A DNA stretch of 64,000 nucleotides from the NCBI GenBank assembly GCA_016271365.2, contig CM028129.1:1002925501-1002989500 (forward strand), written 5' to 3'. Position 1 is the stretch's first letter; every line of letters starts with the position of its first letter. A program made the translations under genes and the position numbers. The notes beneath the pieces were generated by a model. It searched no databases. It saw only the letters and a program-made list of their open reading frames with translations, and was not told the DNA's origin. Below, one piece after another: positions 23,585-33,785 of the stretch. Origin of the DNA: Neoceratodus forsteri (Eukaryota > Chordata > Ceratodontiformes > Ceratodontidae).

Positions 23585-23872
23585 CTTAGTCTTCTTTGCG
23601 TTTAGATGAAGTTTTGAACGGGCCTGGCTGAACTGAACTGATTGACATCAGATTGTAACTCGGCACTGGCTTCGCGCAGTGAAGACCTAGAGATGTAGAA
23701 GATCGTGTCATCGGCAAAAAAGGGCAGCTTAGATTGTTGAATGTTTCTGTCCAATGAGTTGATGTAAATAGTGAAGAGGAGGGGCCCTAGAATAGATCTT
23801 TGAGGGACTCCCGTTGTGATGGACACTGTGACCGACATTGTCCGTCAGGCTTGATTCTTTGCAGCCTATTTT

Positions 23873-24498
23873 TTAACTCTATTTATTCTCCTACATCCCC
23901 AGGCATCCTTCAGGAGTACCCATTCAGAGTTTGCCCTACTCCCAGTCTGAACCCCCCGCTTCTTCCCCTGACCCCCCGAATGACTACAGGCAGGCCCGAC
24001 CCCCCGGTACCATCTCCGGGGCTGATTGCCACCCTCCCTTGGTGGTGAGCTCCTAAGTGTGAAGTGCCTACCTGCATGTCACCGGGTGGCTCTGGAGGGA
24101 AATCCTGGGCGTGTCTGAGCCGACATTTGGGATGTGGGCAAATCCACTAGGGCCACCGTCATCTCACCGATGGTGAGGAGGCTTTTTCCTTGTTGTTTCC
24201 ACCTACATGCACGAGAGTGCAATGGCATCCCAATGCAGGCAGAGCCCTGTAAGATGCCTGCCGTGCACGTCCTCATCAGAACCCCAGCAGGGGAAACCCC
24301 CAGTCTCCACCAGGAATCACTACTGCATCGGGGCATCCACGGATCCCACCCCAGGGAGAGGAGAGCAGTTCCTCGGATGCTCAATCCTACTCCTTCCCCC
24401 ACCGACCCCCATTGCCTGGGCTTGTTCCCTAACCTGGGTCGCTGGCGTAGCGTGAGGTGTGGCATCCAGTGCCTCAACCCTCAGTGCCACCGGGCCAG
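23873..24498 (-). mobile_element. tRNA-derived SINE, copy 3, inside the L2-like LINE
   Basis: Flanked by TTTGCAGCCTATTT on both sides (about 23858-23872 and 24499-24513), a clean 14-15 bp target duplication. The head reads on the minus strand as GGCCCGGTGG...GAGGGTTGAGG with a GCGACCCAGGTT block, matching copy 2. The A-rich tail is at the left end. About 626 bp. Confidence 0.85.
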
Positions 24499-25199
24499 TT
24501 TTGCAGCCTATTTAAGAGGTAACTAGAGAACCATGTTACTGTAGTGTCCTGAAATCCCAGGGATGTTAGGCAGTGGAGGAGGAGGGTACGGTCCACTGTG
24601 TCGAACGCCTTGCTTAAGTCAAGGAAAATGGCACAAGTAGACAGTTTGTTGTCAGTGGCAGAGAACCAGTCATTAGTTACCTTTGCCAGGGCTGAGACTG
24701 TACTATGATTCTGCCTGAACCCTGATTGGAATGGGTTAAGTAGGTTGAAGTTCTCCAGGTATTGTTTTGTTTGAATGTGTATTAATTTTTCCATTAGCTT
24801 GGACAGGACTGGTAGAATGGAAATTGGTCTGTAGTTGTTGAGGTCACTCCGGTCTCCAGACTTGAATTGTGGGATGATATGTGCAGTTTTCCAGCTGGAG
24901 GGAACAGTAGTCATGGAGATGGAAAGGTTAAATATGTGCATGATGGGCGCAGCTAATAGATGACTCCCTATTTTTAGAAAGAATGCTTCGATTCTGTCAG
25001 CACCTGCCCCTTTCCTGGTATCCAACTTGATAAGGAGATGCTTGACTTCCTTGAATGTGACCAGGAAGAGCTGGAAGGAGACGTGTGGTGGTGTGGACTC
25101 AGGGTAGTCTGGAATGGAGGGGCTGGTGGGTATTCCTACAGCTAGTGGAGTGTCAAAGACCATACCAGCTGTGGCGAAGTGGGTGTTTAGAAGATCCAA
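24499..25199 (-). pseudogene. L2-like LINE reverse transcriptase, N-terminal part
   Basis: An open frame of over 230 residues up to the SINE junction: KLDTRKGAGADRI, FKSGDRSDLNNYRPISILP, FQSGFRQNHSTVSAL and the catalytic motif A stretch FLDLSKAFDTVD. The frame runs straight into the inserted SINE at 24498, so its last residues are SINE-derived. The palm continues beyond the insert at 23602-23838 with GVPQRSILGPLLF and FADDT, the metal-binding aspartates. The two parts belonged to one protein before the SINE arrived. Confidence 0.78.
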
Positions 25200-25621
25200 T
25201 ATGGCGCATTGCTCAGTGACCAGTGTACCTTTAGAGGTGGCTTTTTGTGGGAGAGATTTGGGGGTTTTGTGGCCTTCAGTAGTTTTGAAGGTGCACCATA
25301 TTTTTGCTGACTTGCCTTTAGCTTCCTCTAAGGTTTCGACATACTAAGTGTGCTTGGCGCTCCTTATAAGCTTGGTTCATCTATTTCTAGCTGCTCTGAA
25401 TTCCTGACAGTGGGTCTCAGTTTTAGTTTTCCTTGCATGGGCCCACAGTTTATCATAATGCGAGAGTGCAGCTTTCAGCTCGGGGGTGAACCATAGGTGT
25501 GAGAATTTCCTAACTCTGTGTTTACTGAATGGTGCATGCTTGTTAACAAGGCCTGTGATGATGGTATTAAAAATAGTGACAGTGGCTTCTACAGATTTGG
25601 CTAAATAAAAGGATTGGCAGT

Positions 25622-25975
25622 CTATCCGCCTAAGGTCTGCAAGATAGTTATGGACATTAAACTTACGGAAACATCTGCTGGTGATAAATTTGGGCCCGGT
25701 GGGGTGTTTGGTACGGGCACGTGTGCAGTCCACGTGTGATCACTTACATCATTATGGCAGACCACTGAATGTTCAATTTTATGAGGTTGGTTTATGAGGA
25801 TTAGGCCGAGAATAGAACTGTGGTCTTTGTTTTTCATATTTGTCCTAGTAAGTTCGGTGACTGACTGAGTGAATCGAAGCTCGTCACATAGATCTTTGAT
25901 GGCATTAGCTTTGGTGGTGAGCCAGTCAAGATTTAAGTCCCCAAGGATGATGTTTTCATTGGTGCTGGATTCCAC
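25622..25975 (-). pseudogene. L2-like LINE endonuclease C-terminal half
   Basis: A 117-residue frame with the endonuclease motifs ENIILGDLNLDWL (GDxN, metal and phosphate binding), SILGLILIN, and VSDHTW (the SDH catalytic pair). It continues at 25377-25733 with the linker to RT (RCFRKFNVHNYLADL, LVNKHAPFSKHRVRK, FTPELKAALSHYDKLW). All core catalytic motifs of the apurinic-like nuclease fold survive, but the protein is split over three frames. Confidence 0.72.
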
Positions 25976-26076
25976 AATATCCTTAATCTTTGCTAGACTA
26001 TCCAGCCCACCTGAGGGAGGTCTGTAACAGCCAATGATATTGATTACTGAAGAGGAGGGGAGTAGTAACCTAAGTG

Positions 26077-26700
26077 CTAGGCACTCAAACTCTTGGGTTT
26101 TAACTTGGAAAATAGTTCCATGGCATTGAGCTTATTATTGAGGTAGATAACTACCCCTCCACCCCTAGTGGGCCTATCTACTCTGAATGTGCTATATGAA
26201 GGTAGTGCTATTTGGGAGTCAGTGATGGAGCTGATGAACCAGGACTCTGTGATTACTGGCACATCTGGGTTGGTATGGGCAGTCCAGGTTTGGATTTGAC
26301 TGAAATTATTTAGTAGTCTGCAGTCATTAATCAGCATAAACTTAATGTATGATGGTGATGCGAAGTCGGTCAGAGAGTCTAAGGTAGTAGGTGGTCCAGG
26401 GTTAAGTTCCACATTGCTCGAGCACTGGAGCAGTAATAGGATTAGATTTTTCACGGCCGCTACTAGAGCTGCTCGTTGTTTTTTCCTAGCTGTCTTACTA
26501 CTTCGGTTGGGGTTGTCCATATGCTTCAATTCTACCTTGAAGTTAGAGATACGAGTTGAACGAAGCAGTACACGGACACTTAAACTAAAGAGCTGCTGCC
26601 AACTGGGTGCAGCAGGTGGTTGGATGCAGGCTTTAGCCCAGGTAGGGTTAGGGGAATAAGGAGAAATCACAGGCATATATGTTCCAGGTAGAAAATCCAA
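26077..26700 (-). pseudogene. L2-like LINE ORF2 N-terminus with 2A-like motif and endonuclease start
   Basis: A 207-residue open frame. Residues 85-103 read as a hydrophobic leucine run followed by CSSNVELNPGP, close to the 2A consensus (D-V/I-E-x-N-P-G-P) that causes ribosomal skipping. Here the first D is N and the preceding G is S, so skipping ability is uncertain. The NPGP codons lie at 26392-26403. From about residue 135 the apurinic-type endonuclease starts (TAHTNPDVPVITESWF, with the catalytic E in ITESW; then GGGVVIYL). The rest of the endonuclease lies at 25622-25975 in another frame. 2A-like sequences are known at the N-terminus of ORF2 in some CR1, L2 and Rex1 elements of animals. 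Confidence 0.7.
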
Positions 26701-27867
26701 GTTATTGGGAGCTGAGCCAGGTAGGGATTATGGGTACAGGGCAATAATTATCAGTAGAATAACCTGACAGCATGCAGATTAAGCCATGGCTCTGGCAGTA
26801 ATTTACATAAGGATCTGACTAAGAAAGTCTAAGATTAATACTTCTCTAGAAAAATGCTAAGACTAAATGGTTGATTAAGATAAGGCAGTCATCAGTGTTT
26901 GTTAAATTTGAGCATGAGAGAGGATCGCCCCTTTAAGAAGTGAACCTATTAGATATTGACTGGGACATCCCAGCTGCCAGGTACACCAGATGTCTGGCCC
27001 TGTTGGATACACTGTAGTACTGCCTGCTAGTGCAGCTGGTTAAGGAACTCCCTAGACAGGAGGCCATTCTCGATTTGTTGCTCACTAACTCTGAGATGGC
27101 AGGTGGAGTGATAGGGGAGTCACTAGAGTTCAGCAACCATGACTCCATTTGGTTCAGGCTGGCCCTTGATACCAGAATGCAAGAGCAGACTTCAACTGGA
27201 TGAGGGAGTTGGTCTGAGATTGACTAGGGGTGGACAGCATAGGAGGTGTAGAGAAAAGATGGAGGGCAATCAAGGGGACCATTCTTGAAGCAACAAAGTC
27301 ATGCACGGAACTGCTACAAAATGAAACAGGTACAAGAGACCAATATGGTTCTTGGAAAGGGTCAGAGAAGTAGTGAGGGTCAACCAGTTCAGCTAGGGAT
27401 GCAAAGAGGATGGCCAGGGAGGGAAATGCAGACACTCACCTGCATATTGCGAGGGGGGGTTAACAGTGGGAAAAAACAATTCTTCAGATGTACAGTATTA
27501 AGGAAAACAGGAAGCAGGGAGGGGTTATTGTTAGGCTACAGGGGGGGTAGGGTAATAGAAGAAAATGAACAAAATGCAGCAGCTCATAACACTTACTTCT
27601 GCTCTGTCTTCACAAGGGGAAGACAGAAAGCTCCTGCCTGAAAATGTCATCAAGGCAGCTGTCAGGAGCATTCCTGGAATGAGTCAATCAGTATTTATCA
27701 AAGAAAGGGTCCAGAAGGGGCTAGAAGCTCTAAAGGTAGATAAGGCCTCAGAGCAGATGGGATGCAGGTGCTCAAGGAACTGGCAGCAGAACTAATTGAG
27801 CCACTAGTAGGGCTATTCAATACCTAAATTCAGACAATGGTAGTTCTGAAAGACTGAAGGGTAGCCG

Positions 27868-28464
27868 ATGTGTAGTCCTGCTACACACCGGGGGAGGCAA
27901 CTGGAGAATTACAGACCTGTCAACCTTACCTCTGTAGTGAGTAAGCTGATGGAGTCACTGTTCAAAGAGAACCTTGTGGACTACCTAGAGAGCAGTCGTC
28001 TACAGGATAGTAAACAGCATGGGTTTGTGTCAGGGAGGTCTTGTCAGACCAACCTGATAGTTTTCTTTGACTCAGTAACAAAAGTAGTAGATGAGGGCCA
28101 TGCTGTAGATTTATTCTTCTTTGATTTCAGCAAGGCTTTCCACTTGGTGCCACACAGAAGATTGATGGATGAGTTAGAGGGTTTGGGTGCAGCCAGGGAC
28201 ATAGTTTGATGGGTAGGAAACTGGTTGAAGGAGAGGCAGAAGTGGGTGGTGGTAAATGGGGTCAAATCAGAAGAGACAGAGGTCATGAGTGGGGTGCCAC
28301 AGGGATCTGTCCTGGGTCCTGTCCTCTTTTTATTACCTTTATCAGCAACAATGGAGAGTGCATCTGGGACAAGTTGTGTCTCTTCACAGATGACACAAAC
28401 CTCTGTGGTAGGACAGATAGTGATGAAAGGATCAGGGACATGCAGAGAGATCTACAAAGGCTAG
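27868..28464 (+). pseudogene. CR1 reverse transcriptase fragment
   Basis: The first frame (27868-28209) holds ENYRPVNLTSVVSKLMES, QHGFVSGRSCQTNL and motif A as FFDFSKAFHLVPHRR (the catalytic D is kept; the usual D after KAF is H). After one stop the next frame (28225-28464) has VVVNGVKSEETEVMSGVPQGSVLGPVLF. The FADDT region follows in a third frame near 28385 (SLFTDDTNLCGRTDS). Degenerate, inactive. Confidence 0.82.
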
Positions 28465-28627
28465 AGAGGTGGTCTTATTTTGGCAGCTGAAATCCAATGC
28501 CAAAATACACAAGGTTATGTACCTAAGGAACAACCCCTCAGGATAGAGTACTAGATGTGAGGGGTAAATATGGTCACTGCAGCAGATGAAAGGAACATGA
28601 AATTCATCATTAGTCACTCCTTCACAC

Positions 28628-28740
28628 AAACAAGCTAGTGTAACAAGATCTAGAGAAAGGCTAATAGGATGCTAACAAGATCTATAGAAAGGCTAATAGG
28701 ATGCTGACAATATCTATAGAAAGGCTAATAGGATGCTGGG
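28628..28740 (+). repeat. 32-bp tandem triplication in CR1
   Basis: Three near-identical units with the shared core TAGAAAGGCTAATAGGATGCT follow one another within the RT C-terminal region (CR1 normally has this KANRMLGC-coding segment once). A local slippage or duplication event in this copy. Confidence 0.9.
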
Positions 28741-29237
28741 ATGTATAGGAAGGGGCATTGACTGCAGGCAAAAGTAGGTACTACTAACTCTACATAGGTC
28801 TCTGGTAAGGCCACACATGGAATACTGTGCTCAGTTCTGGAGTTCTCACCTAAGGAAGGACAGGGACAGCCTGTAGATGGTGTAATGCAGGGTGACATTT
28901 ACACACTGGAGAGCAAGTGATAGAAGGGGAAATGATAGAGACCTTCAAGTTCCTGAAGGGAATAAACAAGGGGAACTATTCAGCAGGTATAAAGATTCAA
29001 GAACCTGAAGCCATGTGTGGAAATGTGGGTGAGGAGCTTTAAGAGGGATGTGAGGAAGTTCTATTTTATGGAATGGGAGGTGGAGCCATGAAACAGTTTA
29101 ACTACAAATAAAACAGGGCTGCAACATGATCACAATGGTGCAGCCAAGGGATATGGGAAGTGAAGCTGGGGGGGGGGGAGCAGCCAGACTAGTGGGAAGC
29201 ATCAGAGGGCAGGAATGAAGGAGGGGGAAGGGTCATA

Positions 29238-29690
29238 GTGTTGGATGACTCAGTCCTTAGAGGAGTGAGATGTGGAGGCAAGAACACCGGAAGGGGCCGC
29301 ATATGGGTGGTGTGCTTGCTGGGCATGACAGCAGGGAAGGTACAATGGTTTCTTCGAAACTGTGTGGAGAAGGAAAGGGAGAGCCCACAGATAGTAGTAC
29401 ACCTGGGCACAAATGACCTGGCAGGGGATACAGTTGGTGTGATGCTGGAGAGATTCAGAGAGGAAGGAAAACTATGTGAGGATTTAGGGCAATCAGTTGC
29501 TTTCTCAGAAGTTCTTCCAGTACTCAAGACTAGCACAGCCAGGACACAGTGGATTGAGGAGTTCAGCACATGGTTGGGGAAATGGTGTCAGTCCAGGGGG
29601 TACAGGTTGGTGGGACAGTGGGGTGATACATGGGGAGCAAGTACATGTATGCCCCTGACAGGCTACACTTGAGTAGAACAGGCACACTGA
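29238..29690 (+). pseudogene. CR1 ORF1 esterase (SGNH-like) domain fragment
   Basis: The frame contains LDDSVLRGV, corresponding to the GDS nucleophile block of SGNH/GDSL hydrolases (the glycine is replaced by D, the serine is kept), then VVHLGTND at residues 53-60 (the GxND block), FSEVLPV, and in a shifted frame at 29657 DRLHLSRTG (the DxxH block). An esterase in ORF1 is known for CR1-clade LINEs; its role there is unresolved. The N-terminal zinc-finger part is absent from this copy. One frameshift separates the DxxH block from the rest. Confidence 0.72.
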
Positions 29691-30390
29691 CACTGAAGTG
29701 GAAGCTGGGGAAGTATGTAGCTACCAAGGTTCTGTTAAACAAATGCGGTTGAGGGATGAAGGTTAGGTGATATAGTAAATCTCCACTACAGGGAGTCTAC
29801 CAGGCCTCCCCCCAAATTAGTGGAATTAGAAAAAGGGTGTACTCAAACTCAAGTGGGAAAGGCAGTGTGAAGGAATTAAAGGGGGCAGGGAAGGGGACAG
29901 ATTGGAGGGTAGTCTCCTTGAAAGCAAAGAGCCTGGGAAACAAGGCTGCAGTGTTACAGGCAATGTTGGCAGAAGGAAAAGTGGACATAGCTGCCATAAC
30001 TGAAACATGGGCCACCCAGTACCATGACTGGGACCTGGTGATCCCAGGCTACAATTTGTACTGTAAGAATAGTGAAGTGGGGAAGGAGAGGGATGGTGGC
30101 ATTATATGTAAAGGAAGCAATAACGTGCAGCAGAGATGAGGGAGAGGAGGGAAGAACAGAGGCCTTATAAGGCTTATGGGTACAGATACAAGACCCAAAG
30201 TGAAGGAAGGTGAGGATGGAGGTGGTATACAGGCCGCCCACCCACAGTGAAGAAATGAATAGGGAGCTAGGGAGCAGATAAGGAGGGTCTGTGCAAAGGG
30301 GCACACCTTAATAGTTGGGGACTTCAATCTGCTGGGGGTGGAGAGGACAACTCTTGCAACCTTGAGCACAAGGGAGCAGGTCCTCCTGGA

Positions 30391-30656
30391 TGTAGTATAT
30401 GGTAACTTACCCTAGTAACATTGTAGAATGGTTTAGTCCACATCCCCCTGCAGTTTTGGGCCAATGGTATGTCTGGGTGGAAACTGGGTTTTAGAAACTG
30501 CACCAGCAGATTGTAGTAGTAGTTCTGCTGAGGCCTGCTGATCTATCTAATGTATGTTTGCTGAATAAACCTCAGAGCTGTTAGAAGATACTTATGGTGT
30601 CCAGTCATTCCTAAAACCAGCAATCCTGTAAGAAACAACTAAAGTGAAATATTATA
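30391..30656 (+). repeat. Gypsy 5' LTR
   Basis: 266 bp, starts TGTAGTATATGG and ends GAAATATTATA; it does not show the usual TG...CA symmetry. A polyadenylation signal AATAAA is at 30564-30569. The primer binding site TGGTGTCAGAAGTGAAC begins at 30657 with no spacer; I did not match it to a specific tRNA. Confidence 0.95.
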
Positions 30657-30674
30657 TGGTGTCAGAAGTGAACT
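30657..30674 (+). promoter_or_regulatory. Gypsy primer binding site
   Basis: TGGTGTCAGAAGTGAAC directly abuts the 5' LTR. TGG as the first three bases fits pairing to a tRNA CCA end, where minus-strand DNA synthesis starts. The tRNA species is not assigned. Confidence 0.75.
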
Positions 30675-30794
30675 TGCAGTGCTGCGGTTGCAAGAAAGAA
30701 GAAAAGTTTGTGCTGCCAAGAAAAGAAACAAAAGACAGTATTTGTGAGTACCTAAAGCTTACTAAAAGACTGTATAACAAAGTATTTTGGCAGT

Positions 30795-31570
30795 ATGGAG
30801 CAATTTAAGCCACCTCCACCACTATTGTTGACTGGAAACCTTGCAGAAAACTGGAGAAGGTGGGCACAGAGATTAAGTCTGTACTTCACAGCCACGGGAT
30901 TAGATGATAAATCAAAGGAAATGAAAATTGCAGTCTGCTGCACACGATCGGGGATGAGGCCCTCGAGGTGTACAATACCCTCAATATAACATATGCTGAC
31001 CCACAAGCTAAAAAAGCAGCTGAGGTTATGGAAGCATTTAAGAATTATTGTGAACCAAGGAAAACGCGGGTGTTTGAGAGGCATCAGTTTTGGGTCCATC
31101 CGCTCAATGAGCGCCTCAGGTATAGACAAGTTTGTTATGGAGCTCAGGCAAAAAGCTCGGAATTGTGAGTTTAAAGAGACTGAAGACTTAATGATTCGAG
31201 ATAAAATTGTCTTCAGCGTTACCGACGACAGGCTCCGAGAAAAGCTACTGGAATCCCCAGACCTCACGATGGCCAAAGCAGTGAACATATGCAGAGCCAA
31301 AGAGGTAACAAGGGCATAGGCAAAAGCGATGTCACAAGGGACTGCTGATAAGTTCATCCATGCTGTAGAACATAAATCGAGGCAGGATGGTAAAACAGGC
31401 TGAAAACCAGACCGCCAGCTACCAACACGTGAGACGTGTGCACAAAAATCAAACACGTGTGGAGGTGGCAAGGGACATAAAGCCAAAGGCTTGTCCATCA
31501 TATGGACAATAATGTTGTAAATGTGGTGGCCTCAACCATTATGCAAAAATGTGCAGGCCAAAAAGTCCAA
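30795..31570 (+). pseudogene. Gypsy gag remnant with zinc knuckle
   Basis: Gag-like protein in at least three frames. It starts MEQFKPPPPLLLTGNLAENW at 30795, and the helical capsid-like part continues at 30993-31316 (IDKFVMELRQKARNCEF, IRDKIVFSVTDDRLREKLLE). A canonical CX2CX4HX4C nucleocapsid knuckle, CCKCGGLNHYAKMC, is encoded at 31513-31554 in a frame different from the following pol frame. A more degenerate knuckle-like GGGKGHKAK lies just before it. Gag packages the element RNA; here frameshifts at about 30935, 31070 and 31320 break it. Confidence 0.75.
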
Positions 31571-33785
31571 CAAACCTCATGAGAAAATGACCAAAGGGGT
31601 AGATGCACTAGTCGTGGGTGCTGTAAAAAGAAAACAAGAAACGGTGTGGACACAAGTACCAGATGAAGGGTGGTACACTACCTTGAAGATAATGGGACAG
31701 CCAGTTAAGTTCAAGTTGGACACTGGGGCTGAAGCCAATATACTTACTAAAGAAGTGATTGCGCAGTTTCCATGCAAGGTACAAATCAAGCCAACCAGTA
31801 CTATCCTAATGGCATATGGAGGAGCACAAATTAATCCAGAAGGGGAAGTGATGCTCAAGTGTAAGACACAAGACAGACAGGCCAATCTGCAGTTTTATGT
31901 CACTAATACATCAGGAGCTTCCCTACTGGGTCAACAGGCGTGTGTCATCCTGGATCTGATTCGCAAAGTAAAGGTACTTAAAACAAAGCCACCAAGCACA
32001 AAAGAGGAACTTCTTGCACAATATACAACAGTGTTTGAAGGCCTAGGAGAATTCCTAGGAGTTTACCACATATATACCGACCCAAATGTTACTCCTGTGA
32101 TACATGGGTGCAGGAAAGTCCCATATGCAATCACGGACAAACTAAAACAGACACTGGAACAGCTGGAGCAAATTGGGGTGATTAGCAAGGTAAGAAAACC
32201 TACAACATGGGTAGATAGCCTTGTAATTACTGAAAAGAAAAATGGTGAGATCAGGGTGTGTTTGGACCCTAGAGACTTAAATAAAGCTATCAGAAGACAT
32301 CATTTCTCCATCCCCACACTGGAAGATATTCAGAGTAAGCTTGCAGGTAAAATGTTTTTTACAATTCTGGATGAAAAAGATGGGTACTGGCAGATCAAAT
32401 TAGATGACGAATCTGCAGACCTATGTACATTCAACAGTCCATGGGGAAGGTACAAATTTCACAGACTTCCTTTTGGTATACAGTCTGCAAGTGAAGTATT
32501 CCAGCAGAGAAATGCTGAACACTTCGGGGACATACCAGGTGTTTTTGTAATAGCTGATGACATGCTTATAGCCGCAATTAACAAGGAAGAGCATGACAAT
32601 ATTCTGAGAAAAGTAATGGACAGAGCAGTGGAACTCAATGTAAAGTGCAATAGTGACAAAATACAGTATTTGGTGAGTGAAGTGAAATACATAGGGCACA
32701 TCATAACCGAAAATGGACTACGGCCTGATGAAGCCAAAGTAGAAGCAATAGCTGAGATGCCCGCTCCCGAAGATAAAAAAGCACTACAGAGGCTGTTAGG
32801 AATGACTCGATACTCGGCACAGTACATTACGAATGAAGCAAATCTCACTGCACCACTAAGGCAGCTACTCAAAAAAGATGTCATGTGGCAGTGGCAGCCA
32901 GCACAGGGAGAAGCCTTACAAAAGCTGAAAGAGATTATTTCTTGTGCACCAGTATTAAAATTCTTTGATCCAAAAGAGGACATTGAAATCCAAGCAGATG
33001 CATCTAAGGATGGACTAGGTGCTTGTCTACTACAAAGAAACAGACCACTAGCTTATGCATCTAGGTCATTGTCCAGTGCTGAAAGAAACTATGCACAGAT
33101 AGAAAAAGAATTGCTAGCGATTGTGTTTTCCCTACAGAAATTTCATCAGTATGTTTATGGAAGGTCAGTGAAAGTACAATCAGATCACAAGCCACTACAG
33201 TCCATACTGAACAAACCAATTGGAAAGGCTCCAGCAAGATTGCAGCGGATGCTGTTACAGATACAGAAATATGACATAGAGGTAATATATACTCCAGGCA
33301 AAGATATTCTGATTGCAGATGCTCTATCCAGGGCAGTACCAAGAAAACCAGCAGAGGGAGACATTGATCTAAGTAGTGAAAAGGTCATATACTCAATCCA
33401 AGCAACAGAAACACTGCCTGACAGCATGTTTGAGGGGCTAAAACAGGCCACACAGAGGGACAGTGATTTACAGTTGCTTAAAGAAATGCACCTCAAAGGA
33501 TGGCCTAACAGGAAAAAACAAGTCAGCATCAAACTTCAGCACTATTGGCCCATGAGACACAATATATACATAGAAAATGAACTCATAATGGTGGGTAAAA
33601 GAATCATCATACCCAAAGAGCTGAGAACAGATATGCTACAAAGACTTCACACAGCACATCAAGGAATACAAAGGTCGAAGGCACAAGCCAGAGCTGTGAT
33701 GTATTGGCCAGGCATGAATCGAGAAGTAGAAATGATGGTTGAAGCATGTGGACCTTGCCAGGGAACTCTTACCCAGCAACCATAA
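31521..33785 (+). CDS. pol: Gypsy pol: protease, RT, RNase H, integrase N-terminus
   Basis: A 754-residue open frame. The aspartic protease active site DTGA is at residues 67-70. The RT has LDEKDGYWQIKL (residues 283-294), LPFGIQSASEVFQQ (316-329) and the catalytic pair in VIADDMLI (D346, D347). RNase H has QADAS (D493), E530, QSDHKP (D555) and IADALSR (D600). The integrase zinc-binding H2C2 domain is H710, H713, C743, C746. All RT and RNase H catalytic residues are present, so this is the best-kept gene in the window. The first ATG is arbitrary, since pol is normally made as a gag-pol fusion. The frame ends early, right after the integrase zinc domain. Confidence 0.92.
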   Translation: MWWPQPLCKNVQAKKSNKPHEKMTKGVDALVVGAVKRKQETVWTQVPDEGWYTTLKIMGQPVKFKLDTGAEANILTKEVIAQFPCKVQIKPTSTILMAYGGAQINPEGEVMLKCKTQDRQANLQFYVTNTSGASLLGQQACVILDLIRKVKVLKTKPPSTKEELLAQYTTVFEGLGEFLGVYHIYTDPNVTPVIHGCRKVPYAITDKLKQTLEQLEQIGVISKVRKPTTWVDSLVITEKKNGEIRVCLDPRDLNKAIRRHHFSIPTLEDIQSKLAGKMFFTILDEKDGYWQIKLDDESADLCTFNSPWGRYKFHRLPFGIQSASEVFQQRNAEHFGDIPGVFVIADDMLIAAINKEEHDNILRKVMDRAVELNVKCNSDKIQYLVSEVKYIGHIITENGLRPDEAKVEAIAEMPAPEDKKALQRLLGMTRYSAQYITNEANLTAPLRQLLKKDVMWQWQPAQGEALQKLKEIISCAPVLKFFDPKEDIEIQADASKDGLGACLLQRNRPLAYASRSLSSAERNYAQIEKELLAIVFSLQKFHQYVYGRSVKVQSDHKPLQSILNKPIGKAPARLQRMLLQIQKYDIEVIYTPGKDILIADALSRAVPRKPAEGDIDLSSEKVIYSIQATETLPDSMFEGLKQATQRDSDLQLLKEMHLKGWPNRKKQVSIKLQHYWPMRHNIYIENELIMVGKRIIIPKELRTDMLQRLHTAHQGIQRSKAQARAVMYWPGMNREVEMMVEACGPCQGTLTQQP

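Larger units (their letters stand above)
22140..26937 (-). mobile_element. L2-like LINE, near full length, inserted in CR1
   Basis: Minus-strand LINE with, in order from 26.9 to 22.1 kb, a 5' region, an N-terminal segment with a 2A-like NPGP motif, an endonuclease, an RT, a C-terminal domain and a long CT-rich 3' UTR (22.15-22.85 kb). Without the SINE insert it is about 4.2 kb, close to the usual length of L2-clade elements. RT motifs (NNYRPISILPVLSKLMEK, FLDLSKAFDTVD, FADDT, LLDYRDIIYN) fit L2 rather than CR1. Only a few stops and shifts interrupt the frames. It lies in opposite orientation within a CR1 endonuclease domain. Confidence 0.83.
20510..29110 (+). mobile_element. CR1 LINE, split by a DNA transposon and an L2-like LINE
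   Basis: CR1 pieces in the right order on one strand: the end of ORF1 at about 20560 (DNLHLTRVGTRALGQKF, the DxxH block of the esterase domain); the start of ORF2 at about 21770 (LNARSLGNKI, ITETWATE); then a gap filled by an opposite-strand LINE; then the second half of the endonuclease from 26940 (IDWDIPAARYTR, DLLLTNSEM, SNHDS); RT at 27868-28460 (ENYRPVNLTSV, FDFSKAFHLV, SGVPQGSVLGPV); and the C-terminal part to about 29100. Since both flanking halves join to one CR1, the inserts came later. Frames are broken in all parts. Confidence 0.8.

Noticed and set aside
30752..31501. A 249-codon minus-strand open frame
   Set aside because: Antisense to the Gypsy gag region; no domain seen, and sense-strand gag motifs explain the sequence.
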